This document shows, one piece after another, positions 16,830 through 24,613 of a stretch of 64,000 bases of DNA. The position numbers and the translations under genes were made by a program. The DNA comes from SB15 sp964639245 (lineage in GTDB: Bacteria; Chloroflexota; Anaerolineae; Aggregatilineales; J027): contig CAZXCU010000007.1 in assembly GCA_964639245.1 (NCBI GenBank), positions 1 to 64,000 of the forward strand. Reading direction: 5' to 3'. How positions within the stretch are numbered: the stretch's first letter is position 1; each line of letters begins with the position of its first letter. The notes below the pieces were generated by a model. That model was not told the origin of the DNA. It did not search any database and worked only from the letters and a program-made list of their open reading frames with translations.

Positions 16830-17317
16830 TATTCCAGCACCTTCACCACAATCAAATCACGGCGGTTAACTGCTTCCCCTATTTTTTCGACTAATTCGCG
16901 CCGCGTTGGAGCAGTAGCTATCAAGCCTGTACTCAAAACCGCAATCCACAACCCGGGATAGTGAGACGCATTTTGTTCAACCCAAGTGGCAGTTTCCGAG
17001 ATTTCGGGAACAGGCGGACGGTCTGTTTCAAGGATACGTGGCGGGGCAAGCACTTCCACCCGCCGCGCCAGCAACACGTTATCAGGATAAAGCGCCAGTC
17101 CCTGTGCGGCAAGGCGACGCGCCAGACGAATGGCTTCCAGCGTAATCGCCATGTTGACAGCCTCATAAAAAACTTCCGGCGGCTGCGCGTCCCATGTGAT
17201 GCTCTCCACCACTTCCACAAACTCAGAAGGGTTGGCGTGGTGGTCTAACGCCCGTTGATAGGCACGCTGCATCCGCAGTAAATCACTGACGGCTTGGGAG
17301 GCGGTAATGGTAGCCAT
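16829..17317 (-). CDS. DUF5678-like small protein paired with aspartyl protease
   Basis: 162 residues. The N-terminal half is helical (SDLLRMQRAYQRALDHH; EAIRLARRLAAQGLALY). The C-terminal half (about 108-160) has WVEQNASHYPGLWIAVLSTG...ELVEKIGEA, a segment resembling the DUF5678 domain often found beside retropepsin-like genes. An ATGA overlap with the protease suggests a complex or substrate relationship. No enzymatic motif. Confidence 0.6.
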   Translation of the reverse strand: MATITASQAVSDLLRMQRAYQRALDHHANPSEFVEVVESITWDAQPPEVFYEAVNMAITLEAIRLARRLAAQGLALYPDNVLLARRVEVLAPPRILETDRPPVPEISETATWVEQNASHYPGLWIAVLSTGLIATAPTRRELVEKIGEAVNRRDLIVVKVLE

Positions 17318-17386
17318 GATTTTTTATTCCCTCCTATCAAATTTACCTTATAAGCATAACATATCATTCGACAGCATGTTGAAAAT

Positions 17387-17758
17387 CTACTGCACAATTT
17401 CACCCCAGATAGGAAAGAACCTTGCTAAAGATGCCATCTCATCGGACGATAAATTCTGCTCAAAATTTTGCAGGCTTTGTTGGGCTTCGTCTGTTTCTAT
17501 TTGCTTGAGGCAGCAATATGCGGTGTCTGAAATAGTATAGCCAAAAATTTCCGTGTGGTCAGCCAAAAGTGGGGTCAGTTTTTCAACAATTGCTTTCAAA
17601 TCAGACGGTGGACACTGCCCGATTTTTCTTCCAATTCCTACCAGCGCATTTGCTTTATACATAAGATACGGATGAGATACCATTTCGAGCAGTCCATCCA
17701 GCGAAATTTCGTCACTTCGCAACCATTGAATAACCACCTTAAATTTCTCTCCACTCAT
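17387..17758 (-). CDS. Small helical protein, HEAT-like, unknown function
   Basis: 123 residues from ATG 17758, which has GGAG 5 nt upstream. The sequence is made of alternating helices (LLEMVSHPYLMYKANALVGIG; DTAYCCLKQIETDEAQQSL), as in HEAT/armadillo-type proteins, but too short for a clear repeat assignment. No known family recognised. It is separate from the preceding pair by about 70 bp. Confidence 0.55.
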   Translation of the reverse strand: MSGEKFKVVIQWLRSDEISLDGLLEMVSHPYLMYKANALVGIGRKIGQCPPSDLKAIVEKLTPLLADHTEIFGYTISDTAYCCLKQIETDEAQQSLQNFEQNLSSDEMASLARFFPIWGEIVQ

Positions 17759-17848
17759 ACGCGCTCCATATGCTAAAATCATTATAACTGAGGAAATATC
17801 ACGAACGATACAATTCATGCGATTAACCTAATCGTATCTAACCCCACC

Positions 17849-18106
17849 GTGCGGAATGGTCGTCCTGTGCTTGCAGGAACAACAATTACGGTTGAAGATG
17901 TCGCCACCGTTATGCTTTATCATCAGCAAGATGTGGATGGGATTGCGGAATGGTACAATTTGTCACTCGCGCAGGTTCATGCTGCCCTCGCATATTATTA
18001 CGAAAATAAAGCCGAAATTGATACCAGCATCCGCAAACGCAGCCAATTAGCAGAGGACTATAAACAAAAACGTGTCGCAAGCCGCCATAAGCCTCTATTT
18101 GGATGA
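17849..18106 (+). CDS. DUF433 antitoxin, start uncertain
   Basis: Core RNGRPVLAGTTITVEDVATV...GIAEWYNLSLAQVHAALAYYYENKAEID is characteristic DUF433 (a small winged/HTH protein). The frame stays open upstream to 17792 and encodes INLIVSNPTV, the expected N-terminus, but has no ATG there. The nearest ATG (17817) is in another frame, so either GTG 17849 is used or the 5' end is damaged. DUF433 genes normally precede a DUF5615 PIN-like toxin, which here is only a stub. Confidence 0.7.
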   Translation: MRNGRPVLAGTTITVEDVATVMLYHQQDVDGIAEWYNLSLAQVHAALAYYYENKAEIDTSIRKRSQLAEDYKQKRVASRHKPLFG

Positions 18107-18161
18107 AAATTTATCCCACATAACAATTAACACAAAAAACAAAAAAGGCGGGTGCTGTTGA
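18072..18161 (+). pseudogene. 5' stub of a DUF5615 PIN-like toxin
   Basis: Overlapping the DUF433 end, GTG 18072 reads VSQAAISLYLDENLSH, which is the canonical start of DUF5615 toxins (xSLYLDENLSPxxA). After about 16 residues it turns into low-complexity ITINTKNKK and stops at 18159. The rest of the toxin has been lost at the junction with the exporter terminator region, leaving an orphan antitoxin. Confidence 0.7.
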
Positions 18162-18167
18162 CCCGCC
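18141..18167 (-). terminator. Intrinsic terminator of the MMPL exporter gene
   Basis: On the minus strand GGCGGGT (18167-18161), a 7-nt loop and ACCCGCC are followed by TTTTTTG and a further T-run, about 60 nt after the exporter stop. Confidence 0.8.
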
Positions 18168-18225
18168 CAAACAAGTGAGGTATGCGTGGAGGGGCGTGGC
18201 GCATCACCCGCCCTTATGGTATTTG

Positions 18226-20433
18226 CTAATCGGCGCTGCTGGCTTCTAACCCGATGCCATGCGGGACATCCTCCGCCACATGTGGACGCACCCCACCGGG
18301 CCACCATGTCCACTTGCCGAAGAAGGTCGCCAGCGCAGGGTCAAGAATCGTCCGCACCACAAAGGTATCAATCAAAATCCCGATACTCACGGCAAAACCA
18401 ATCTGTGCCAAGCCCAGAATGCTCCCACCCATCATCGCGCCAAAAGTTCCCGCCACGATAATCCCGGCGGAGGTAATCACCGAACCCGTCGCTTCAACCG
18501 CGTGGTGAATCCCTTCCTGAATGCCGTGTTTACCGACTTCCTCTTTGATGCGCCCGAACAGGAAAATGCTGTAATCAATGCCTAGCGCGACCAAAAACAC
18601 GAACATGAAAAACGGCACCCACCATGTCAGGTTGCTGGTTCCCCACAGCGCATCGGAGGCCAAACGGGTAATGCCCATCGTCGTGCCGTAACTGAGGAGA
18701 ATCGTGCCAATCAGATACAGGGGCGCAACCACGCTCCGTAACATCAGCAGCAGCACAATGAAAATCCCGACCAGCACCAAAATGATGGTCATTTGCATAT
18801 CTTCGGCAAGGGTGTCGCGCAAATCGGCTTGCACGGCGGTTGTGCCAATCACGCCATCCTCGCCGGGAATATCGGAGAGAGTTTCGCGGATGCGTTCGGT
18901 GGTGTCCATTGCTTCAAGGCTAAAGGGATTGTCCACCAGCACAATTTCAAAACGGGCTGCGTTGGTTTCAGGATTCACATAGCTTGCGGCAAGTCCGGCG
19001 AGTGACTGTTCCATTTCTGGCGAGTCGGCGGGCATCCCCAGAGGTTGAGTCGCGCTGCGAACCAATGCTACCCCTTCGATTCCCTGTAAATCCCGGGTCA
19101 CACTGGCAACATCGGTATTTTCATCCAGTTCGGTGACGGCGGTGAGGGGTTGCAAATTACCCGCGCCAAGATGATCTTCCAACAAACGGAAACCGACCAC
19201 CGAGTCAATATCTTCGGGCAAATCGGCAAGGGTATCATAACTGGCCTGCTGACCACTGCCGTACACCGCGAAGGGCAGCATAATCAACACAATGACCCCA
19301 ATCGTCAACACAGGCTGGCTGCTGACCAATTGCGAAGTCCGACGGTAAAGCGCTCCTGTCTGGCGAACAGTGGCTTTGCCGGGCCAGAAAGCCCGCTGCC
19401 CCAACAAGCCTAAAAAGGCCGGAGTCAGAGTCAAACCCGCCAGCAAACCCACCGCCACCCCGATAGCCAGCGTGGGGCCAGTCGTGTTAAACAAACCGAG
19501 TTGGGCAGTGGTCATTGCCAAAAAGCCCGCCATGACCGTTCCGGCGCTGCTGCTGATAACTTCGCTCACATTTTTGACCGCCAAACGCACCGATTTTCTG
19601 GAATCGCTGTTGTGCGCGAGTTCATCACGGAAGCGGTTAATCAGGAACAGGCAGTAATCCGTTCCAGCGCCGTACATGACCACAATCAAAAGCATCCCGG
19701 CGGTGCCAGACACGCTGAAAACTTCGGCCTCGCCCAACCACGCCACCATCCCGCGTGCAATCAAATACGCAATCGTCACCACCACCAAGGGTATAAACGG
19801 ACTCACGGGCGAACGGTAAATCACCAGCAGCAAAATCACCACCAAGGCAATCGTTACAATCAAGGTGCGGTCAACCGTTTCGGTGATGGCTTCATTGTAA
19901 TCGGAGAAAATCGCCGTTTCGCCTGTCGGATAAATTTCCAAGTTTGCGGGCGCATCTTCAATGGTTTCATGGATGCGTTCGAGCATCGTGGTACGGGTGG
20001 ATTCATCGGTTGCCGACACCGCAATATTCACCAGCGCGATTTGACCATCCGGCGAGATGAAATTGGTAGCCGCTTCAGGATTCAAGGTGGGGGATTGTAC
20101 ACCTTGAATCCCTTCGGGAGCATCAACCCCCGTTAGCCAAGTGCTGACTTCGCCAATGTAGGCCAAATTTTCATCGGTGGCGATAGGGTTGCCTTCCCCT
20201 GCATCAAAGACGAGGGTGATGTTGCCCTGTTGAATTTGCTGGGGGAAATGTTCTTCGACCAGTGCCTGACCCGCGATGGAAGGAGAATCGTCTGGCAGAA
20301 AATCGCTGCTGTCGTTGCTGGCGATATCATTCAAATTCGGGGCAAGTGCGGTCACGAGAACCGCCGCCAGAATCCAGCCCACAAGTAACGGAATCCGATA
20401 TTGATCGGCAATACGTCCGATTGTTTTAAACAT
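18226..20433 (-). CDS. MMPL family RND-type exporter
   Basis: 735 residues with two repeated halves: each has one N-terminal membrane helix (7-29; about 362-380), a large external loop, and a block of five helices, twelve in all. MMPL transporters export lipids, siderophores or hydrophobic drugs using the proton gradient. Motifs include GTDYCLFLINRFRDEL in half one and GIDYSIFLFGRIKEEV in half two, the Asp-Tyr pairs of the proton relay. The gene lies 89 bp downstream of a TetR regulator on the same strand, which is the likely repressor. The cargo is unknown. Confidence 0.9.
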   Translation of the reverse strand: MFKTIGRIADQYRIPLLVGWILAAVLVTALAPNLNDIASNDSSDFLPDDSPSIAGQALVEEHFPQQIQQGNITLVFDAGEGNPIATDENLAYIGEVSTWLTGVDAPEGIQGVQSPTLNPEAATNFISPDGQIALVNIAVSATDESTRTTMLERIHETIEDAPANLEIYPTGETAIFSDYNEAITETVDRTLIVTIALVVILLLVIYRSPVSPFIPLVVVTIAYLIARGMVAWLGEAEVFSVSGTAGMLLIVVMYGAGTDYCLFLINRFRDELAHNSDSRKSVRLAVKNVSEVISSSAGTVMAGFLAMTTAQLGLFNTTGPTLAIGVAVGLLAGLTLTPAFLGLLGQRAFWPGKATVRQTGALYRRTSQLVSSQPVLTIGVIVLIMLPFAVYGSGQQASYDTLADLPEDIDSVVGFRLLEDHLGAGNLQPLTAVTELDENTDVASVTRDLQGIEGVALVRSATQPLGMPADSPEMEQSLAGLAASYVNPETNAARFEIVLVDNPFSLEAMDTTERIRETLSDIPGEDGVIGTTAVQADLRDTLAEDMQMTIILVLVGIFIVLLLMLRSVVAPLYLIGTILLSYGTTMGITRLASDALWGTSNLTWWVPFFMFVFLVALGIDYSIFLFGRIKEEVGKHGIQEGIHHAVEATGSVITSAGIIVAGTFGAMMGGSILGLAQIGFAVSIGILIDTFVVRTILDPALATFFGKWTWWPGGVRPHVAEDVPHGIGLEASSAD

Positions 20434-20522
20434 GCTTTTAACGCCTTTCAGCTATGAAATATGCTACACTAGGCGTAGGAGCTGTAACTCCTACACACAA
20501 CCAATGGTTGAACAGAACGCGG

Positions 20523-21182
20523 TTAGTCTTGCTGGACACCGCGTTCGCCGTTTATAGGCAGGTCACGCGCCTCCTCTCCACTTTGATAAAAATGGGCTGT
20601 TCCTCTGAACAAAATTTCAGTACACATCTCAGCCATCTGTACGGGGGTATACACATTTGGATTTTGCGCCCACCAGCAGAGAACTTGAAACACCACCCCG
20701 GCTTTGGCATTTGCCATCACAATTTGCGGGATGATTGCTTCGCCAATGTAAATGCAGGTGGAGTTTTTCGCCATGTTTTCGGTAAAGGCTTGAACAAAAT
20801 ACTCGCGGGTCATGTCGTTGAGGCTGAACGAGCCTTCACGTCCGGTCACGATTTGCATTAAGTCCGCGTTTTTCTGAGCATATTCAAAAATCTGCTCGAC
20901 CATGCGGCGAAAATTCATTTCAAGATTGGGACTCTGGTGTTCTTTGCTGGATTCAATCTGGTGGCGCACTTCCTCAAAACTTCGCAGCGCAATTTCCCGA
21001 ATCAGCGATTCCTTATCAGGAAAATGGAGATAGAACGTGCGTTTGCTCAGATTCGCCGCTTCGGTGATGTCCAGAATCGAAGCCTCATAATACCCTTTTT
21101 GGCTAAAGACTTCTCTGGCTGCATCGAGCAGTTGCTGGTGGGTTTGTTGGCGGCGTTGTTCCCGCCGGTCTTCGATAATCAT
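20523..21182 (-). CDS. TetR family transcriptional regulator
   Basis: 219 residues from ATG 21182; a longer frame to 21224 lacks a ribosome site. The HTH is unmistakable: LLDAAREVFSQKGYYEASILDITEAANLSKRTFYLHFPDKESL. The C-terminal ligand domain is unassigned. It lies upstream of the MMPL exporter on the same strand, as in TetR/efflux units where drug or lipid binding relieves repression. A short inverted repeat, TACTC-N6-GAGTA (21214-21229), upstream is a possible but weak operator. Confidence 0.88.
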   Translation of the reverse strand: MIIEDRREQRRQQTHQQLLDAAREVFSQKGYYEASILDITEAANLSKRTFYLHFPDKESLIREIALRSFEEVRHQIESSKEHQSPNLEMNFRRMVEQIFEYAQKNADLMQIVTGREGSFSLNDMTREYFVQAFTENMAKNSTCIYIGEAIIPQIVMANAKAGVVFQVLCWWAQNPNVYTPVQMAEMCTEILFRGTAHFYQSGEEARDLPINGERGVQQD

Positions 21183-21270
21183 GCACGTTCCGTATATTAA
21201 TGCACACTCAGGATACTCATGCAAGAGTAGTATACTTTTGCGTTGGAGTCAAGCAGTTAATTTTTTGTAG

Positions 21271-21340
21271 GGGCGGGTACAAGGGGTGTGTCTATAAGAC
21301 TTCATGCTGAAAAACCAATTTAACACCCCGATACCCGCCC
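21271..21340. repeat. Long-armed inverted repeat ending in a T-run
   Basis: GGGCGGGTAcaaGGGGTGT (21271-21289) pairs with ACACCCCgaTACCCGCCC (21323-21340), followed by TTTTT. No plus-strand gene ends before it, so it is more likely a mobile or decayed repeat than a terminator. Confidence 0.6.
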
Positions 21341-21398
21341 TTTTTATAAACAAGACAAACTCACAGCCTATTTTGTGACAGCGTGGGAAAATAAAATC

Positions 21399-21676
21399 AT
21401 GACGAAACGCGAAAACGGCTGCAAAAAATCCGCCAGAATCCGAAGAATGTTTCTAAAGACGAATTAGAAACCGTTTTGAAGGATTTTGGGGTTACAATTC
21501 GCAAAGGTAAAGGCTCACATACTGTTTATGAATATCCCAAGCAAAAATTTCGTATTGTAGTAGCCAGTCATCAACCGCATATTAAAGAATACATTGTCAA
21601 ACAGGCATTAGAAGCAATTGATAAAATCAAAGGTTCTCAAGCTGTAGAGGATGAATCAGATGATGAAAACAGTTGA
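21399..21676 (+). pseudogene. HicA-like toxin broken by a frameshift near its start
   Basis: The open frame from 21419 reads LQKIRQNPKNVSKDELETVL then VTIRKGKGSHTVYEYP...HIKEYIVKQALEAIDKI: a HicA mRNA-interferase core with the catalytic His of GSH and its dsRBD-like fold. The only good ATG (21399) is out of frame. Adding one A to the AAAA run at 21412-21415 gives MTKREKRLQKIRQNP, the expected N-terminus. The toxin is therefore disabled unless a TTG (21476) or CTG start is used or the base is an error. Two hicB genes follow. Confidence 0.72.
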
Positions 21677-21896
21677 ATACTATCTTAGTCTGCCTTATCG
21701 TCTTGTTATCACGCCTGATGAAGAAGGGTTTGGGATTGCTGTTCCTGACCTGTCAGGCTGCTTCTCCTACGCTGAAAAGTGGGATGATATTTTGCCGATG
21801 ATTAAAGAGGCAATGGAACTCTGGTTTAACTTGGCACTCAGAAAAAACAGACCTATTCCTGAACCTACGCCTACTGTACAGCCAATTGTTAGCTAA
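21660..21896 (+). CDS. HicB-like antitoxin, copy 1
   Basis: 78 residues: TVEYYLSLPYRLVITPDEEGFGIAVPDLSGCFSYAEKWDDIL is the degenerate RNase-H-like HicB fold. The C-terminal PEPTPTVQPIVS lacks an obvious HTH. GAGG 9 nt upstream of ATG 21660. It overlaps the end of hicA, as in HicAB operons, where HicB binds HicA. It is nearly identical in its core to the next gene, showing tandem duplication. Confidence 0.82.
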   Translation: MMKTVEYYLSLPYRLVITPDEEGFGIAVPDLSGCFSYAEKWDDILPMIKEAMELWFNLALRKNRPIPEPTPTVQPIVS

Positions 21897-21897
21897 G

Positions 21898-22137
21898 ATG
21901 ACTGAAAAAACAGTTGAATATTATCTCAATTTGCCCTATCGCATGATTATTACGCCTGATGAAGAAGGGTTTGGGATTGCTGTTCCTGACCTGCCAGGCT
22001 GCTTCTCCTACGCTGAAAAGTGGGAGGACATTCCCGCCATGATTCGAGAAGCAATGGAATTGTGGATTGAGGTTGGGCTAGAAGATGGCGAAATCATCCC
22101 AGAACCTACCCCTAAAGCACAAACTTTGATGAGTTAA
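21898..22137 (+). CDS. HicB-like antitoxin, copy 2
   Basis: 79 residues, starting one base after the stop of copy 1. It shares the TPDEEGFGIAVPDL core with copy 1, then GCFSYAEKWEDIPAMIREAMELWIEVGLEDG and IPEPTPKAQ. Here the AMELW..GLEDG..IPEP end is closer to standard HicB than in copy 1. The repeated DNA is highly similar through the core (21711-21783 versus 21951-22023), so the duplication is recent. Both antitoxins outlive a damaged toxin. Confidence 0.82.
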   Translation: MTEKTVEYYLNLPYRMIITPDEEGFGIAVPDLPGCFSYAEKWEDIPAMIREAMELWIEVGLEDGEIIPEPTPKAQTLMS

Positions 22138-22138
22138 T

Positions 22139-22219
22139 ATGACCGAAAAACTTTAGACTATTACCTTAATTAAAGATGGCGACCCCATTCCTGAACCAGA
22201 TGCTCAATTTGCAAGATAA
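22139..22219 (+). pseudogene. Third hicB copy, reduced to its ends
   Basis: ATG at 22139, one base after copy 2, reads MTEKL then TAG, then TITLIKDGDPIPEPDAQFAR and TAA. The start matches MTEKT of copy 2, and DGDPIPEP matches its DGEIIPEP end. The central domain has been deleted and the frame carries a stop. This is direct evidence of repeated tandem duplication and loss at the locus. Confidence 0.7.
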
Positions 22220-22266
22220 TGCCTCCTCCCGCCTGCTATGCTGATTCTCAAAAAGAGGTATAGCAC

Positions 22267-22614
22267 ATGGAAAAACTTGAATCACTTCAAGAAAAACTCC
22301 CCCTCATTGCCGATGAAATCGCGCGACGCATTGCGGACACAGTAGCCGCCGATATTCAAGCCAATTGGTCAGCCAACCCACCCTCTGATCCGAACGAATC
22401 CCCGGCAGTGGTTTCCGGGACACTCGCCAGCAGCATCACAGTTGAAATGGTTGCGCCTGCTGAAATGCGGGTGGGGTCAAGTGCGCCGTATGCCGCTTAT
22501 TTAGAATTTGGGACTTCGGACATGGCAGCGCGTCCCTTTTTGCGTCCGGCAGTGGAACGGGTACGCGGCGAAATCGCTCAACTTGCGCGGGAGGTGCTGG
22601 CATGGATGCGCTAA
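22267..22614 (+). CDS. HK97 gp10-like phage head-tail/neck protein
   Basis: 115 residues: helical N-terminus (IADEIARRIADTVAADIQA), SGTLASSITVE, SAPYAAYLEFGTSDMAARPFLRPAVE. The YAxxxEFGT...RPFLRPA pattern is diagnostic of the HK97 gp10 family (lambda Z group), which completes the tail end or neck. GAGG precedes ATG 22267. It overlaps the next gene by 13 bp. No head genes lie upstream. The rest of the tail operon appears on the other strand from 37.8 kb downward. Confidence 0.82.
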   Translation: MEKLESLQEKLPLIADEIARRIADTVAADIQANWSANPPSDPNESPAVVSGTLASSITVEMVAPAEMRVGSSAPYAAYLEFGTSDMAARPFLRPAVERVRGEIAQLAREVLAWMR

Positions 22615-22988
22615 AACAAGCCATTCGTAATCGTTTAATCACGGCGGGGGTCAATGGCGGAACCGGCATTTTTGATACTCCCGCGCCGCTTGGACAAGCC
22701 TATCCGATGGTGGTGTTTCAATATGTGGCGGGCGGCTATGAAAATGTGGATAGCTTGGATTCGCGGAATGAACTCTGGCAGGTCAAAGCGGTCACAGAAC
22801 AGCACAGCCAAGCCGCAACTTTAGCCGAAGCGATTCGTACTGCCCTGCATCAGCAAAATTTGACTCTCACGGGCTGGCGACATTTGTGGACAGCGCAGGA
22901 AGACCATGTATGGCTGGTCGAAACCCTGTCGAATCGGCCTCTCTACCATGCAGGCGGGTTATTTCGGATTCGGCTGCATCGGACTTAA
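22602..22988 (+). CDS. DUF3168-like tail terminator/completion protein
   Basis: 128 residues: ALKQAIRNRLITAG, YPMVVFQYVAGG, LWQVKAVTEQHSQAATLAEAIRTALH, LYHAGGLFRIRLH. This alpha/beta pattern with repeated LWQVK/AxxLAEAIRxAL is that of DUF3168 and the lambda U-like tail terminator that caps the tail tube. It is translationally coupled to the gp10-like gene. In siphophages the major tail tube gene comes next; here the strand switches and that gene lies at 37341-37760. Confidence 0.8.
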   Translation: MDALKQAIRNRLITAGVNGGTGIFDTPAPLGQAYPMVVFQYVAGGYENVDSLDSRNELWQVKAVTEQHSQAATLAEAIRTALHQQNLTLTGWRHLWTAQEDHVWLVETLSNRPLYHAGGLFRIRLHRT

Positions 22989-22992
22989 AAAC

Positions 22993-23008
22993 AGGGGCAT
23001 CAGCCCCT
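22993..23008. terminator. Hairpin between convergent tail-terminator and Uma2 genes
   Basis: AGGGGC-atca-GCCCCT followed by TTTAAT on the plus strand. It sits at the left boundary of the proposed inversion. Confidence 0.55.
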
Positions 23009-23572
23009 TTAATCTTCAAAAATATCTTTCACCGCTAAGGTAAACTGCGGCAAAATATTATAACCCTCTAAAGTATCTTTGATCCGGTAGACCTGCACAT
23101 TCGCCCCACCCTCTGCCGCAGGCCGATACACTTCTACCGTTTGTTCTTCGGGGTCAACAATCCAGACCAATTGCGTTCCATAGGCCAAATATTGCATCGC
23201 TTTTTTGTGAGTTCCCTTGAGCGAATCGGTCGGTGAAACCACCTCGACTGCAAAATCAGGCGGAAGGGGGGCATTCCGTGCTGGTTTTTCTGGCAGCCGT
23301 ATTTTGGAGATATAGCCCACATCTGGCACAAATACATTATGCTCGGACATGACATATCCACCATCCGCGCCTGTCAGATAACCAATTTTATTTTTTTTGA
23401 GGTAGTTCCGAATTTCCGCCGCAATATGAATCGCAACCTGAGATGGTATAAAACTGGATGGCACTTCGTGAATGACTCCCTCAAGCAGTTCAAGCCGTTT
23501 GTCGGCATTTTCGGGCAGCAGCGAGATTTCCCATAATTCTTCGGCGGTATAAAGTTTATCTTGAACAAACAT
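23009..23572 (-). CDS. Uma2 (DUF820) family putative endonuclease
   Basis: 187 residues: YTAEELWEIS, RLELLEGVIHEVP, VFVPDVGYIS (metal Asp), PPDFAVEVVSPTDS (Glu of the PD-(D/E)xK site), YLAYGTQLVWIVDPEEQTVEVYRP, and TLEGYNILPQFTLAVKDIFED. It aligns along its length with the 7699-8259 protein, including the FTLAVKDIFED end, but is clearly diverged. It is transcribed after the DapA-like gene with a 3-bp gap, so probably in its operon. Confidence 0.85.
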   Translation of the reverse strand: MFVQDKLYTAEELWEISLLPENADKRLELLEGVIHEVPSSFIPSQVAIHIAAEIRNYLKKNKIGYLTGADGGYVMSEHNVFVPDVGYISKIRLPEKPARNAPLPPDFAVEVVSPTDSLKGTHKKAMQYLAYGTQLVWIVDPEEQTVEVYRPAAEGGANVQVYRIKDTLEGYNILPQFTLAVKDIFED

Positions 23573-23575
23573 CGG

Positions 23576-24472
23576 CTAACCTACAAAATTCGATAATTTG
23601 TCTAACAATTCCTGAGTCTGCGTTTCGGGCAAGGGACTCAGCGGCGGGCGCACCTCCCAGCCTTCATTACCATAGCGATGGGCTAAAATGGCCTTCAAAC
23701 TGGGCGGGAGAGGTTGATAGTTGTCCAATAGCGAACGGGCGGCGGTGAGCGTTTCCTGTGCCGATTCTGCGTCTTCCCCCGCCACAAAGGTCTGATAGGT
23801 TTGGACGGCAAGCGGGGCAATCACATTTGCCGCCGCCGTGATGCACCCCGCCGCCCCCGCGCACAGGCCATCCAGCAGCAGTTTATCCGACCCGACGAAC
23901 ACGCGCAGTTCGGGGAATTTCTGGCACAAATCCCGCGCAAATCCAATATCTCCGGCGCTGTCCTTGAGCGCAGCCATCCGATGTCCCGCATAGGCCAGCA
24001 GCCCTTCAATCACCGGAAAAGTGACGGGCATCCCTGACACCTGCGGAATGTGATACAGCATCAGGCGTTTGTCATCGGGAACAGCTTCATCAAACACCTG
24101 CTTAAAATAAGCGAGCATGGCTTCGTCGCTGACTTTTTTGAAATAATAGGGTGGAAGTGTCACGGCGACATCAGCTCCCAATTCAAAAGCGCGGCGCGTC
24201 AACGTAACGGTATCGGTCAGACTGGGCGTGCCTGTTCCCGCCAGAATTTTCATGTTGCCGCGTGCCTCTACCGCCGCCGCGATCACTTCTTCCCGTTCAC
24301 CCATGCCCATCGAGGGGCCTTCGCCTGTGGTGCCAAGCAGCAGCACCCCGTGACAGCCTTCACTTTCAAGCTGGCGCATGAGTTTTTGGAGATTGGCAGT
24401 ATCCAATTTACCATTTTTAAGCGGGGTGACTGCCGCGCAAATCACGCCTTTTAAATCCGGGTTGTGAGTCAT
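23576..24472 (-). CDS. Dihydrodipicolinate synthase family aldolase
   Basis: 298 residues, the full (beta/alpha)8 length. GTTGEGPSM (47-55) binds the keto-acid carboxylate, Tyr140 (LYHIPQ) is the proton relay, and Lys170 (ALKDSAGD) forms the Schiff base. The DapA/NAL family adds pyruvate to aldehydes or cleaves such products. The substrate cannot be fixed from sequence, and no other lysine genes are nearby. A 4-hydroxy-2-oxoglutarate or sugar-acid aldolase is as likely as DapA. Confidence 0.88.
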   Translation of the reverse strand: MTHNPDLKGVICAAVTPLKNGKLDTANLQKLMRQLESEGCHGVLLLGTTGEGPSMGMGEREEVIAAAVEARGNMKILAGTGTPSLTDTVTLTRRAFELGADVAVTLPPYYFKKVSDEAMLAYFKQVFDEAVPDDKRLMLYHIPQVSGMPVTFPVIEGLLAYAGHRMAALKDSAGDIGFARDLCQKFPELRVFVGSDKLLLDGLCAGAAGCITAAANVIAPLAVQTYQTFVAGEDAESAQETLTAARSLLDNYQPLPPSLKAILAHRYGNEGWEVRPPLSPLPETQTQELLDKLSNFVG

Positions 24473-24613
24473 GGTTTTATCCTTATCAAAAAAATGGGGC
24501 AGTCCACCCCTACGTGACTTTATTATAGGGTATGATGTTTGCTTAGTGTATGCTGACCATCCTCGACGAATATACCCGTGAGTGACAACAGGATACCAAG
24601 CGGAGAATAAGTA

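Noticed and set aside
21271..21340. Intrinsic terminator of a plus-strand gene
   Set aside because: No plus-strand gene ends upstream. Long arms and wide loop suit a repeat remnant better.
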